NCBI GenBank assembly: GCA_941918925.1
Contig: OW799233.1
Coordinates: 133,206,533-133,270,532, forward strand
Source of the DNA: Phyto melanocephala
Lineage: Eukaryota > Arthropoda > Insecta > Diptera > Rhinophoridae
Length of the DNA: 64,000 nt
Reading direction: 5' to 3'
The notes beneath the pieces were generated by a model. The model saw only the letters and a program-made list of their open reading frames with translations. It did no database searches and had not been told where the DNA came from. Positions within the stretch are counted from its first letter, which is position 1, and each line of letters opens with the position of its first letter. The position numbers and the translations under genes were made by a program. Shown here in pieces: positions 32,870 through 45,287 of this stretch.

Positions 32870-35020
32870 TTATATGACTGGTAAGTTAAAGTAAAGATTT
32901 TTTTGTACGTGAGTTGTTTTATACGTGACTTGGTTTTTACTTTGTTTCCACAAGACTATGCGACATGATACACAATACTCGCCATAATTGGTTTGTGAAA
33001 ATAAATGGTTGCTGAACAAATGATTTTACCTTATGGTCCTGTAAATTGACTTTAAAGTTCATGCAATTTCACTACGCAGGACTATTTAGCAGGGCAATGG
33101 GAAGTACCTAATCTATGCTTTTAAGCCATAGACAACTTATGCCTTGTAGGACAACATTCGACATGTGCCCTCTATTGTAAGCAAAAGTGAACGAAAAATA
33201 GATTTTACAACTTGACCCTCTCTACACCAGCCGAGGTATCAATGTGCCACGTTATATATTTAAATTAAAATTCTAAAGAATGATATTTAGTATAAAGTCA
33301 AATTTGTTGCAGTTATTACTATTTATCTATGTTAAGTTCTACCAAAAAAACATCAGGCGTTAATTTAAAATACACTTTTTCTGGCATTTCGCCAGGCCAA
33401 TTTAAAATAAAATTAAATTCTTTAAATTATTCCCTCACTTTTTAAAATTATAGACAATATATAAAATATGTAAAGTTTTTTTACATTTTTGTATAACAAA
33501 GACCTTGTTCTTCTTCGATTTGGTTGCAATATTGTCTATAGATTCAATAAATATATTGTTTTGTACGTGATATATGTAAATATGTGCAACACACAAACAG
33601 AAACTCATACACACACACGCACACACACGCACACACACGCAGACTCACGCATACTTCATATACACATAAATAGTTGCAAGGACAAAATACAGTCGCACTT
33701 ACAGGTTGTTCATGTGGAAAATATATGTATATAATGTTTTCCTTCCCTTTCAATCTTCTTTAAACAAAAAAAAAAAAAAACAAAAAAACTGAAATAGAGT
33801 CGAAAAATGAATAAAAAATTCTGTGCAGCTTATATTGTGGCACCACCAATACAATTACACTTTCAGGAGCTCCTTTTTATTTGTTGTTAAATTTTTGCAT
33901 TTTACCGGAAGTTGAAGTTTATTCAAAGGTAAATATGTCGAAAACACGTGCTGGTTATTCATGGAATGTTTATTAAGTTTAAGGTTTTGCTCTTTTAATG
34001 CACTTTTTCGAAAATTTTTTTTATTTTGAAATTTTTTTTTGCAGTTTCTTTTCAGTATTTATCAATGATGCTAATATTTTTTGCTGTTGTCGGTTTACTT
34101 TTTTTCTTTAATACAACATTATTATTATTATTTCATGACTTGTTAAAATCTTTGACATTTAAATAATAAACTTGTTTTAAATCAATTGTTCTGAATAAGT
34201 TATAATACACTACACAATGGGTCAAGTATGTTAAACGGTAGCTTCTTAAATATTTAAGAGTATCAAACATAATAGTATTTAAATTAATCACGTATTTATT
34301 GTAAAAAGTAGTGTAGCTCTTTTCCGTTTTTGTTTTGTTTCTAATTTCTCCTACAATATTTTACTGTTTTAAAACTTTTTGGCTCATACTATTTACTTAT
34401 ATTTCTAATACCTGTTTAAACTTGCAACTCATATGACATTTACATGTTAATGATTTTTTATGGCCATGCTATTTAGATGTCATTTAAATGCTACAAACGA
34501 GTATACATATATACTCCTGGCACTGATTTAAGTGACAGCGACAATGTTGTAAGTGTATGTATGTATTCATGTATATGTGTACAAAAGTGTATAAGAATTT
34601 TTCTTTTGTGTTCCACTTTTTAGAATATATATTTTTTGTCCGTTTCGTTCTCTTCATTTCATCCTCATATTTAAATACTGAAATAAGTATAAAATAATGC
34701 TAAATTCACAAAGGCTTGCATAAATACATGCACACTTGTACATCTACTGAGCGATACAAAAGACAAAAGGACTGTATTTTAACTTTGTGTGATAAAGGAA
34801 AAACAAAACTGCATCACCTCCATATGTTCACCGTTACTATATCGATTTTCATGCTAAATTAAATAAGACAACATTGACACATTTAAATAGAACGATCTGG
34901 CTGCAAATAAAAGTGGATTTGGTAAAATGATTCGAAAATGATAGTTTTATTTCAATATTAAAATAAATTTCAATACAAAGAAGGTACATATATTAATGTA
35001 ATTGACTTTAAGTTGTATTT
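32870..35020. other. Unassigned stretch with a CA microsatellite
   Basis: A run of ACACAC/ACGC units lies at 33607-33646. Short frames over it (33435-33753) are microsatellite artefacts. An A run is at 33767-33787. No gene or transposon end is recognised. Confidence 0.6.
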
Positions 35021-35023
35021 TTT

Positions 35024-35810
35024 TATACCCTTCACACAGTGAAAAAGGATACATAAATATAGGTTTGTCATTCCGTGTGAAATTTCTACAATTTTCATTT
35101 CCGACCCCATAAAGTATATATTTTCTGAAAGCTAATGAATAGGGGAGTCGATTAAGCTCTGTTAAGCTGTCAGTCTGTCCGTCTGACCGTCTGTCCGTGT
35201 GTATGTTGAAATCAACTTTTTGAAGCCCCCCGACATTGCTTGGACCCGGGTGAGGTATCTGAAACATCGGTACATAAACAACTGAGATATGAGCAAAAAT
35301 CCACGACCACCTGGATTTTTTTTCACAAAAACAACATAAAAACAACAACATACATCCATACAAACGTGTAAACTGGTTAGAGAAAACGTGGCATCAAATC
35401 CCAGCTGAGCCAAAAAATTTTTTTTTAATTTTTTTTTTATTTTTTTTTTATTTTTTATTTAATATATTATTTATATTTTTATTATTATTTTTTTGCTTTT
35501 TTTATTTTTTTTTGTTTTACATTTATTATATATATATTAATTTTTTTTTTTAATTTTGTTTTTTAATATTTTTTTAAATTTTTTTTTAAATTTTTTTTTA
35601 TTTTTTTTAATATTTTTTTTTTATTTTTTTTTTTTAACATACATACGTAAATTTATAATTTTACAATGGGATGTTTTTATATATGTATGTTTTTTATATG
35701 AATCTACGTATTTCATATGGGATGATACAAACTACTGTTATTGCATGACTATACGTTGTGAAGGGTATATAAGATTCGGCATGGCCGAATATAGCGCTCT
35801 TACTTGTTTT
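35024..35810 (+). mobile_element. DINE-B copy with long T-rich tract
   Basis: It starts TATACCCTTCACACAGTGAA. The CATTCCGTGTGAAATTTC block, CCCATAAAGTATATATTTTC and GTCTGTCCGTCTGACCGTC follow. The body includes TGAGCAAAAATCCACGACCA and then a nearly pure T/A tract from 35416 to 35636. It ends TTGTGAAGGGTATATAAGAT, hairpin ATTCGGC-atgGCCGAAT and GCTCTTACTTGTTTT. The frames over it, up to 138 codons, are not real genes; similar frames recur in the other DINE-B copies. Confidence 0.85.
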
Positions 35811-35884
35811 TGTTTATGTTAGACATGTTTAAAAACCCCTACCTGATAGATTAAGACATGTCTTGCACTGTAAGTATAGAAAAT

Positions 35885-36240
35885 TCTTCTACTAGGATCA
35901 TAATCTCAAACTCATAAAATACTTGGGTAAGGTCAATAACTCAGTTCTTCTATTGTAAAACCTTAGATATTCCAAATTGTACATAGCGTCCTCCTAGATG
36001 TTTTCATGTATTAAACGCCCAAACGCAGGACTTTTACAACATTGCTTCAAAGTGTCATCATCTTCTCATTTGCATTGCCTAGACGTCATGTTAATTGTCA
36101 GTCCCATGCGAGCTACATGAGTTTTAAGCTCCGTGTGACCTTTTGCTATCCTAGGTATTCTTCTAAGTATTGGCCTACTCAGTCTCAGAACCTCTTTTGA
36201 TTCTTCAAGATTTAGTTGAAACATTAATATGTGCTTCACC
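35885..36240 (-). pseudogene. Non-LTR retrotransposon C-terminal tail
   Basis: The minus strand reads LRLSRPILRRIPRIAKGHTE then LKTHVARMGLTINMTSRQC, with a decayed CCK..FGR end. This is the region after RNase H: a G-H-T/C-x-L-x-x-H core, then GL, then the start of the C..C motif. Only this tail survives. It differs from the other copies in detail, so it is probably another family in the same clade. Confidence 0.6.
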
Positions 36241-36244
36241 TTAT

Positions 36245-36875
36245 CGACAGAAATATAACATGATTCATTAGTATTTTATTAAGACTAACGCAAGTTACGT
36301 TTTTTTTTAAATTAGTTATATTGATAATACTCATATTTATAATTAACAATTTTTTTTCCAAATGTCCAGCTCTAAAAATAATAAAACTTAGTTATTCAAG
36401 AACAAATGATTAAAACAAATTATTTTAAACTATAAGAATTCCATGTTCTGGTTGCTTTTAAATATACTATTATTTCACCTAAAAATAAGTGGTTATTTAC
36501 ATTTAAATGCTTTAAAATATAAAGTTGTTACAGCGAAGACATCTTATTTTTTATTATAATCATTTTGTAAATCATACTATTTTTAAAGGACGACCAGTTT
36601 ACCAAGAGCATCCAAACTGTCGTCAAAGTGGATTTAGCCGAATCAGCGTTTAATAAGTTTATCATTTTTTCCACGCGTATCCAGTCTAAAGAATAACTTC
36701 CTGTCTGCATTAATTTTTTGCAACAACAATTTTGCTTATTATCATCTTACTATCTTATCAAGCTTAATTGTAAAATTCTAACTATCCTATCGAAATTCAT
36801 GAAAAGTAAATATTAAACGCCAAAATTTAAACAAAAGCACGATTAGCGCAAATATATAAATGATAAAAGAAAATA
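36245..36875. other. Unassigned AT-rich stretch
   Basis: A 60-codon minus-strand frame (36528-36710) has no recognisable domain. Nothing else is seen. Confidence 0.5.
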
Positions 36876-36877
36876 AA

Positions 36878-37940
36878 AACAAGTAAGAGCGCTATATTCC
36901 GTTGTGCCGAATCTTAAATACTCTTCAGCAAAATGTTGATATGCAACTTTATGTATATATAAGTTGTTTGTGAAACAAATGTTCCTTAATATTTGTCTCA
37001 ATTGTTACTGTTGTTTATTCATGGCACTCTCATCTGCATATGCATATACTTGCTGTGTCTGTATTACATACAATCGTCTACAAGTAAACGGTGGTTAAAT
37101 TTAAAGGGCCGATGTTGAATCTGAACCACACTAAAACGTTAAGTTTTTTTCTGCATTTCATTTGAAATTAATCAATTTCACACTACCTCAATTTGAATCA
37201 TGGAAAAATACACAATCGATCAACGCGTTAAATTTATTCAGGCTTAATATGAAAATGGTCGTTCTTATCATAATGCATTTCGTGCACTTCGTAATTCTTT
37301 TTGTCAACATAAACGTTCAAATCCATCCGCAATTCTTTATATTTTAATTTCAGCAAAGCAGGTCTGTATGAAATGTGAAAACATCTGTGAATGCTTTCTT
37401 AGTTCTTTGAACGGAAAACATTGCTGTTGTTTGCGATAGTGTGGCAAAAGAGCAGTCAACCTGGACTCTTCGTCGCGCCCAACAATTGAACATCAACATT
37501 GTCATTCAAAATTTGGATCATCGGATAGAGGTGTGCCGCCGACAATGCGTCGGCCATTTGGCCGATATTTTGTTTAATACATAACTGAACCATACCAATA
37601 TTATCATAATAAAAAGAAATGACAATAATTTCTTAAATAATTTGTGTTTTATTCGAAATCAACATCGGCCCTTTAAATTAAACCACCCTTTATAAGCAAC
37701 AATAAATATAAAAACTACAACAAAAACTCACACAGTTTGTATACTATCAGCCGCCAATAATTTTCAATCAAAAATTTCTCAGAATTATTTTTGAAACCAA
37801 CGAGTCCATCTGATACATGGGGCTTAAAAAAGTTTATTACACCGCTAGAACGGACGGACATAGATAAATCGAATTATCCATCTATGAGGTGGTAAATACA
37901 TATTTAGCAATTTCAAACGGAATAACAAACTTACATGCAC
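36878..37940 (-). mobile_element. Degenerate DINE element carrying a mariner MITE
   Basis: Left (its 3') end: ACAAGTAAGAGCGCTATATTCC and GTTGTGCCGAATC, a hairpin with one arm mutated. Right side: ACGGACGGACATAGATAAATC and CAAACGGAATAACAAACTT, the microsatellite and CATTCCGTTTG blocks in reverse. The outermost TATACCC end is no longer readable. MITE M3 lies between, as in DINE-A, but the short body around it does not align with DINE-A. Confidence 0.65.
37089..37690 (+). mobile_element. Mariner-derived MITE M3
   Basis: Ends are GGTGGTTAAATTTAAAGGGC and CCCTTTAAATTAAACCACCC. The HTH remnant is at 37200-37330. The linker reads VAKEQSTWTLRRAQQLNI, then VIQNLDHRIEVC, then GHLADILFNT with a stop. 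This copy shows the fusion most clearly: the HTH linker runs directly into the transposase C-terminus. Confidence 0.8.
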
Positions 37941-37944
37941 TCTT

Positions 37945-38270
37945 TTACACTTGTGATCGTAATGATCATGTCCATGACCATGATTTTTCTTCGCGTGTAT
38001 AAACTGAAAGGCAAACGCAGCAAGTTGAGTGAAATTTACCAATAATGTGATCTTTTAATCATTTAATTTTGTTAATGTCGCCACTAGTTGCATTAAATAA
38101 CCAATAAAAAAGATATTGCTTCATAATCTATCACTGTAGTTTCTAGTTTTGTCGAACTTTACCAAATTCAATAAGCTAAAACCTGAGAGTTAATGAACTG
38201 ATGAAAATATCAGTTTCTAATATAAATACATGTAGGGGATTACCGCAGCAGATATCTTCCATATGTGGAT
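37945..38270. other. Unassigned short stretch
   Basis: No gene or repeat end seen. Confidence 0.5.
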
Positions 38271-38274
38271 CCAT

Positions 38275-38420
38275 TTTCGATCACCCTTGTTTCTCAGTGG
38301 TTGCAAGGATACTGAAGAGTTAGCACTGGCCTTACCGAGTCCCGTGTTTTCGTTTGCTCTAGACTATTGTTACTACAAACTGTAGACTGATGATTATCCA
38401 CAATCTTCATTACATTATTC
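38275..38420 (-). repeat. Non-LTR retrotransposon 3' end fragment
   Basis: TTGTTTCTCAGTGGTTGCAAGG, CCTTACCGAGTCCCGTG and TGTAGACTGATGATTATC line up in order with the 3' UTR of the non-LTR copy at 14500-14610. No coding part is left. Confidence 0.6.
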
Positions 38421-38717
38421 TACGTATTTTTGGTTCTTACTTTTCTACACCATCTATTTTAACTCTACCTGTGTTGTATTCTCGCCTATACAGTGCAAGA
38501 AAATAAACGCAAGAGTAAGCCCATAAACATGAAATTCGCGAACGAACTGCAATTTGCATACAAATAAAAAATGAGCTTGAAACAATGCTCTTGTCCTCTT
38601 CACTTTAGTGATTTTATTATTTGTTAAGGAATGTTTAGGTAATCTACTATTTGAATATAATATAGACATCTATGTATGTTAGAGCTTTTGCCAGACACAC
38701 AACTATTTATCCTTTTT

Positions 38718-40679
38718 TATACCCGCCACCAAAAAAATGGTGGGGGTATATTCATTTTGTCATTCCGTTTGTAACACATCGAAATATCCATTTTAGACCC
38801 CAGAAAGTATATATATTCTGAATCGGGGTTTGATTTTATGACGATCTAGCTATGTCCGTCCGTCTGTCCGTCTGTTGAAAGCACGATAGAGGTCGCACCG
38901 AAAAAGCTAGGGGGCTCAAATTTTGCAAGAATCTTTCTTATAGACAAGGTTTGTTTGGTATTGAAAATGGGCTAAATCGGAATATTAGGAAGAGAGTTAT
39001 AGCTCGAAAAGCAAGAGTAGGTCGAAAAAACCGTGTCCTTCGAACATCGAATAAATTGGAATTGTGTCCAAACGCCTTAACGTAGACTCATGAAACTTCG
39101 AATATATATTTCCTGGGTAAAGACAATATTTTTTTTTTGTCTAAATATATGCATTAGGAGAGGAGTTATAGATAAAAATGTACGAAAATATATACCGCAC
39201 AGTGTACATATGTACGATTCTGAAATTTTGCAAACATGGCTTTTTGGTCAAAGTCTTCGTTATAACGGAAAATAGATGTGCCACGCACACTTTTTTCTTT
39301 AAATTTTTATAAAAATATATTAGTCATATATATTAGCATTTATTTATCTTACACTGCGCCATTTATTGTACTGTAGCTAAATATAAGATAAAGATGATAA
39401 GATAGATGACTCTACTAGCAACTACTAGATGGCATGCTAACAACTTATGCTTATGTTCTCCTGAAGTTATGCTCTATTAAAAATGGGAATTAAGAAAAAT
39501 TTTGACCTAAGTAAAAAAAAATTATCTCTAAACATTATAAACAATTTATATTCTTGTACTAATGGCTAACAAATTTTAAAATTATACAAAATTTATTTGG
39601 CTTGAAAATCTTTTAAAAGCAAAATGTTATAGAAGTTTAAAAATTAAAATCCTACTTATAAATTTCCCGTTTTAGAAAAATGCAGAGAATGCATATTTTA
39701 AATCACCCTGTGGCCCTTAAAATTTAACCTTAAATTCACTTTCTTCCTCTTAAATTCATGTAAATTCTCTATGAATAAAGATTTTGGAATACTAAAGGAC
39801 TATATTGAAATATCTAAGTTATGTGTATTAGCAGAAACTTTATTGACACGCGTATTTTAACGGCCACTTTCATTGAAAGACTAAATTTACGAAAACATTT
39901 TACTTGCATACCGAAGTTATAATGGGTGGTTTTATTTTAAGGGACTATGTTGATTTTGAATAAAATTATTATGAAATTATTATCATTTATTTTTATAATG
40001 ATAATATTTGTATGCTTCAATTATTTATGTATGGAACAAAATATCGGCCAAATGGCCCCCCAACCTAGGCGGCACACTTCGATCCGATAGTCCATATTTT
40101 CAATGACACTGTTGATGCTCAATTGTTGGGCACGATGATGAGTCGAGGTTGCTTGCTCTTTTGCCACGTTATCGTGAAAAACAGCAATGTTTCCCATTCA
40201 ACAAACTAAGATGGCATTCACAGATGTTTTTTACATTTCATACAGACCTGCTTTGCAGACATTTGAATATTTTTTACAATTCTCACGATTGTGGACGAAT
40301 TCGAACGATTATGTTGACCAAAAGAATCACGAAGTGCACGAAATGCATTTTGATTTGAACGCCCATTTTTATAAAAATCTTTAATATTTAAAAGCGTTGC
40401 TCGATTGCGTATCTTTCCACGGTTCAAATTGAGTTAGTCTGAGATTGAGAAATGTCAAATGAAATACAAGAAAAAGGTTGAAGTTTAGATGTGGTTCACC
40501 TTAAACATGGGCCCTTCAAATTTAACCACCCTCTACAAAGTAAGTGATACATATTTTATTATAAAGAGATTATTCTATAGCGATTAACAAAATAATAAAT
40601 ATTGTGCTTTAAATGTACACAAAATTGGTGGTGGGTATAAAAGATTCGGCACAGCCGAATAAAGAGTTCTTACTTGTTT
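38718..40679 (+). mobile_element. DINE-A copy (plus orientation)
   Basis: It starts with the TATACCCGCCACC..GGTGGGGGTATA foldback, then the CATTCCGTTTGTAACAC block, CCCAGAAAGTATATATATTC (one change) and CGTCCGTCTGTCCGTCTG. It ends GGTGGTGGGTATAAAAGATT, perfect hairpin ATTCGGC-acaGCCGAAT and TTCTTACTTGTTTG. It shares with the 2287 copy a segment around 39290-39740 (including TGGCATGCTAACAACTTATG) that the 15291 and 60831 copies lack. It carries MITE M4. Confidence 0.85.
39922..40535 (-). mobile_element. Mariner-derived MITE M4
   Basis: Ends are ATGGGTGGTTTTATTTTAAG and CCCTTCAAATTTAACCACCC. The minus strand has the best HTH of the five copies: IKDFYKNGRSNQNAFRALRD, then GQHNRSNSSTIVRIV. The linker and C-terminal fusion follow as in M1. 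Confidence 0.8.
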
Positions 40680-40681
40680 GT

Positions 40682-41925
40682 ATTCATCTCCAACTACAAC
40701 GATATATAACATTTACTACTTCTGAAAAACTCGTAGCGTTGGTCTAGCTTTAACATATGAACAGATGTTGACAACATTTTAAATATGTTTATATTGCACC
40801 TGATATGTTGCATAATACTCACACCTTCAACACTTGCATACTATTACATAACTTTCAACTGTCTACACTACACTACTTGTCTCTATTATAATTTTGTGTG
40901 TATAATACAAGTGCAGACGACTAGAATTTTCACTTGTGTGGTACTTTCTTTTGATTCGGCAATACTTCAGAAAGGTGCACTCATATGAAAAGAAAGAAAT
41001 ATTTTTATACACACACACACACTGTCATACACGCATATTTGCTAAATGCGTACGTGTTCATAGATGCAGATTGAGGCTTGTTGTAACTTGCATTAAGTTA
41101 TTATTTGCATTATTTTACTTCTTATTATTCGTCGTATTTCTTGATGATTTTTGTTTTGTTTTTCTTCCACCTATTTATGTTTGCATGTGTGTTCTACTCT
41201 TTTTATTGCCATTTACTAAAAAGGTGGTGAAGTTAAAAAAAAACTCATTAAGATAGCAGAAGAGTATGAGAATATGATAGATGTAGCATAATACAAGAAC
41301 AATTTAGCATTAGGACTATATACTTTTGTTAATGTATAGACACACTTCTACATTCATTTTCGTTTATTTGCAGGTTATTTAAGAAATGGTCTTAAGGCAT
41401 ACATGCGTATGAACGTGCTTATACGCCTTAAGGTTCCTAATACCAAATCTCCTTACTTTTCCTTAACTGTTAGCAATTATAACAATAACGTCATTAAGTT
41501 TGTATGTCAGCTAGCATTTATTACTGGCATTACCCATTTAATTACAGTGGAGACAACAATTTTAGTAGTAGAACTATTTATCAAAATAAATTTTTTCTAA
41601 TAAAATGGTTATATAAGTGATTTTCTTTCTAATATACGACTTCTTCTAAAACATGTTTTTTATAGTTAATAAGCCTGGACTTGAACTCTGAATTGTAATA
41701 AGATCTTAAATCGATCTAGTAGTCATTTCAATCTGTATATTAAAAGCATGTTTGCAATAATATCCTGATTTCATAAAAAATATTGCTCTTTTCAATATTC
41801 AAATTTTATAATACTCACCTCTACTAAAATATAATATATAATAATTCTAATGCTGCACAACCACGAAAGAAAATAAATATTAAAAAATATTATATACAAA
41901 ATATTTTTATTATTTTTATTTTTCT
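40682..41925. other. Unassigned stretch
   Basis: A 106-codon plus-strand frame (40936-41256) is made of Phe/Leu/Val/Cys-rich AT-biased text with no recognisable domain. I see no promoter, splice-site set or repeat end that supports it. Confidence 0.5.
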
Positions 41926-41929
41926 TAAA

Positions 41930-42720
41930 GTGGGCGTGTCACCTTCATTTTTTGGTAATAAAATAACACTTAACATAAGTCATACTCATAAAAGTCATAA
42001 ATTATATAAAGCTAAATTGTTATATGGAACGTAAGCGTAAAATTAGGCGCGTAATCTTCACTTGCTGCTATAATGCTATTAAACAGAAACCACCACTTCA
42101 GCATGGTTCATTAAATGCTGCCGATCTTATGAGATTTTAAATTTTACTAATACAAGATTATGCCATTTGTGAAAGGTGGGTGTTAATGAAGGCGTGTTAA
42201 GTTGATTTCTGGTAATGATTACTACTTAGAAATTAAAGCACAGAAGTCACGATCTTTTTTAAATTCTTGTCCATAGAGAAATTATATGAACTTAAGAAAA
42301 AGCGTTGTACGAAAGGTGGGCGTAGAAGTAACCGTTTTACCTTCATTTTCTGCTATTCCAATAATATTTGTGAAGAAGCTCTATTTGCAAAATGTCAGCA
42401 TCGTATATATTATTCTTTCGCTTTTGTGACGTTTTAAAATTCAAAAAGACTAATAAGGATACAAAGCGATTTAAATTTTCGTATGTTTTAATCTATAATT
42501 CCATTCATAATAAAGGAATTTAAGTAATTTTATTGAAAACATATGTTTTTTACTCAATAAATATATGTGAGAAATTTTTTTTTAATTTGCGTCATCACTT
42601 AAATGCAATGTTTTTTTAATCCACGTCCTAAGGATATTTTTTATGACTTACTATTGCATTACAAGCTATAACTCACTCCCTGTTTTTCCGATTGAACCCA
42701 TTTTCAGTACTAGATATAAC
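41930..42720 (-). repeat. Old DINE-A body fragment
   Basis: Recurring phrases AAAGTGGGCGTGTCACCTTC, GAAAGGTGGGCGTAGAAG and ATAGAGAAATTATATGAA, then a TATAACTCACTCCC block, follow the order of the DINE-A body at about 3990-4640. Both ends are missing. Confidence 0.65.
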
Positions 42721-42721
42721 T

Positions 42722-43025
42722 AATGGACTAGAAAAAATGAAATGAAAAATTTAATAAACCCACACAAATAACAATATTAATTATTTTTGGCAACACTGTT
42801 CAAACCTGCGTTAAATTATAAAAACTATAGTTGTTTGGAGACTTTTCTCTAACTATAACAACAAACGATTAAATTTTTCTTTTATTTGTTGCGTATTTGT
42901 TAACAAAAGTCTTTTAAATCATTAAAATTATAACATTTTATATGCGTTTTTACAAAAGTAGGCGATTTTGCGAGTAGTGTTTGTTTGTTTGTTTGTTTTT
43001 GTACGTGTTTATTTATGTGTGTTTA
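42722..43025. other. Unassigned stretch with a GTTT run
   Basis: A short run of GTTT units lies at about 42981-43000. Nothing else is recognised. Confidence 0.5.
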
Positions 43026-43873
43026 TTAGGGTGATCGACTCGGTTTTACAACCGGTGGAAAATCCGGTTTTTTTCTCTTTCAGCTGACGGTTCTTTTCTA
43101 AATGTTGGTTTTTCGAATATCGAATACACTGGTTTTTTTATCCGAAAAAGCCGGTTTTTTTTATTTTTTTAAATTTATTTCTATATAAATATATCTTTGT
43201 AACCAATCGTACCATAGTATATTAAGTACGCGAAAAGTTTCCAAAAATTAAAAAAATAAAAACTATTAAATATTCTTCCATAATATTAAAAGACATTTAT
43301 TTGTTGTTTAAAAAACAAATGTAAAATAAGAAAAATAATTGAGCTTAAATATTATTTTTTTATAGGATATAAACCTAACGTTAAAAGTTAAAGATAATTG
43401 AAGCATAAGCTTAGCTGATCGATCACCTTTAGGTTAAAAGTGTAGTTACAATAAAGAAAAACCAATAATATCTTCTTGCAGATCCTAATTTTAATTAATG
43501 GCATTGAGTGTCTGTCAACTTAAATTTCAATTAAACCATTGAACAAACTAGCTAATGCCTATATTTGTATGTATGTGTGTCAGGGGTATAAGAAAAAATT
43601 TTTAAAATGAAATTTTAAAGATTTTCTCCTTAGCCTTTAAAATGTATTTCAAATTACAGAAATCATTTTAAACAAAACACGTTGGTGCATATTAGTTTAA
43701 AAGGTCTATTTATCATTTAAAAAATTTACAGAAGAAGATACAAAAATGTATAAGTGCCTTAATTATATATTTATTCATTAATTTGAACAGATTATAAGCC
43801 CATAAGGCCCAATTAAGCTAGTGAAAATATGGCTTAAACATTCTAAACTAATATAATGTAGATAACAAAATAA

Positions 43874-44531
43874 ACAAGTAAGAGCGCTATATTCGGCCGT
43901 GCCGAATCTTATATACCCTTCACAACGTGTAGTCATGCAATAACAGTGGTTTGTGTCACCATTCATCCCATATAAAATACGTACATACATATAAAAACGT
44001 CCCATTATAAAATTATAAATTCACGTATAATAATAATAATAATAATAAAAATTTATATAATGTATTAAATAAAAAATAAAAAAAAACTTTAAAAAAAAAT
44101 TTTTTGGCTCAGCTGGGATTCGATGCCACGTTTTCTCTAACCAGTATACACGTTTGTATGTATGTATGTTGTTGTTGTAATGTTGTTTTTGTGAATAAAA
44201 ATCGAGGTGGTCGTGGGTTTTTGCTCATATCTCAGTTGTTTATGTACCGATGTTTCTAATTTTCAATACCGATCTACTCCCGAATATTTCTGATATTTTG
44301 ATACCTTACCCGGGTCCAACCTATGTCGGTGGGCTTCAAAAAGTTGATTTCAACATACACACGGACAGACGGTCAGACGGAGAGACGGACAGACTGACCG
44401 AGCTTAATCGACTCCCCTATTCATAAGCTTTCAGAAAATATATACTTTATGGGGTCGGAAATGAAAATTGTAGAAATTTCACACGGAATGACAAACCTAT
44501 ATATACCCTTTTTCACTGTGTGAAGGGTATA
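43874..44531 (-). mobile_element. DINE-B copy nested in hAT-like element (first)
   Basis: Left end ACAAGTAAGAGCGCTATATT with hairpin ATTCGGC-cgtGCCGAAT. Right end CACTGTGTGAAGGGTATA. Internal GACAGACGGTCAGACGG and CTTTATGGGGTCGGAAATG blocks are in place. The A-rich tract is short here (about 44070-44100). Confidence 0.85.
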
Positions 44532-44537
44532 AAAAAA

Positions 44538-45287
44538 ACAAGTAACAGTGCTATATTCGGCCGTGCCGAATCTTATATACCCTTCACAACGTGTAGTCAT
44601 GCAATAACAATTGTTTGTATCACCATTCATCTCATATAAAATACGTGCATACGTACACGTTAGAATAAATGTGGCATCGAATCCCAGCTGAGCCAAAAAA
44701 ATTTTATTTTATTTAATATATTATTTATATTTTATTATTTTTTTTTATATTTTTTTTTAAATTTTTTTAAAAAATTTTTTTAGAAAAATTTTAAAAAAAT
44801 TTTTTTTGAATTTTTTTTTTAATTTTTTTAAAATTTTTTTTTGTAGTTTTTTTTATTATTTTTTTTCTTATTTTTAATATTTTTTTTTTTGTAATTTTTT
44901 TTGTTTGGTATGTTTTTGACATGTATCTATGTATGTATGTTGTTGTTGTAATTGTGAAAAAAAACGAGGTGGTCGTGGTTTTTTGCTCATATCTCAGAAA
45001 GTTATGTGGCGATTGTGCTGAATTTCAATAGCGATTCATTCCTGGATATTTCCAAGAGATTGATACCATATGCAGATCTGAGGAACATATAGTTGCTTCT
45101 AAAAGTTGATTTCAACCAACACACGGACAGACGGGCAGACGGACAGACGGTCAGGGCTTAATCGACTCCTCTATTCATAAGCTTTCAGAAAATATATACT
45201 TTATGGGGTCGGAAATGAAAATTGTAGAAATTACAAACGGAATGACAAAGCTATATATACCCTTGTGCACCACAGGTGAAGGGTATA
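44538..45287 (-). mobile_element. DINE-B/C copy nested in hAT-like element (second)
   Basis: It begins ACAAGTAACAGTGCTATATT six bases after the first copy ends and has the same hairpin. Its right end is CACCACAGGTGAAGGGTATA, which is the DINE-C form. The outer parts resemble DINE-B on the left and DINE-C on the right, around a T/A tract at 44698-44905, so it may be a recombinant. Confidence 0.8.

Noticed and set aside
33435..33753. Three overlapping frames rich in Cys/Val or Thr/His
   Set aside because: They are translations of a CA microsatellite.
34947..35413. Frames of 138 and 83 codons on the minus strand
   Set aside because: They run across DINE-B end blocks, including the microsatellite (QTDSLT, TDGQTD). 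Similar frames recur in the other DINE-B copies. They are repeat artefacts.
35556..35822. 88-codon frame on the plus strand, Phe-rich
   Set aside because: It is a translation of the T-rich tract of a DINE-B copy.
40936..41256. 106-codon frame, hydrophobic
   Set aside because: AT-driven Phe/Leu/Val text with no conserved domain and no gene signals. It could be chance at this window size.
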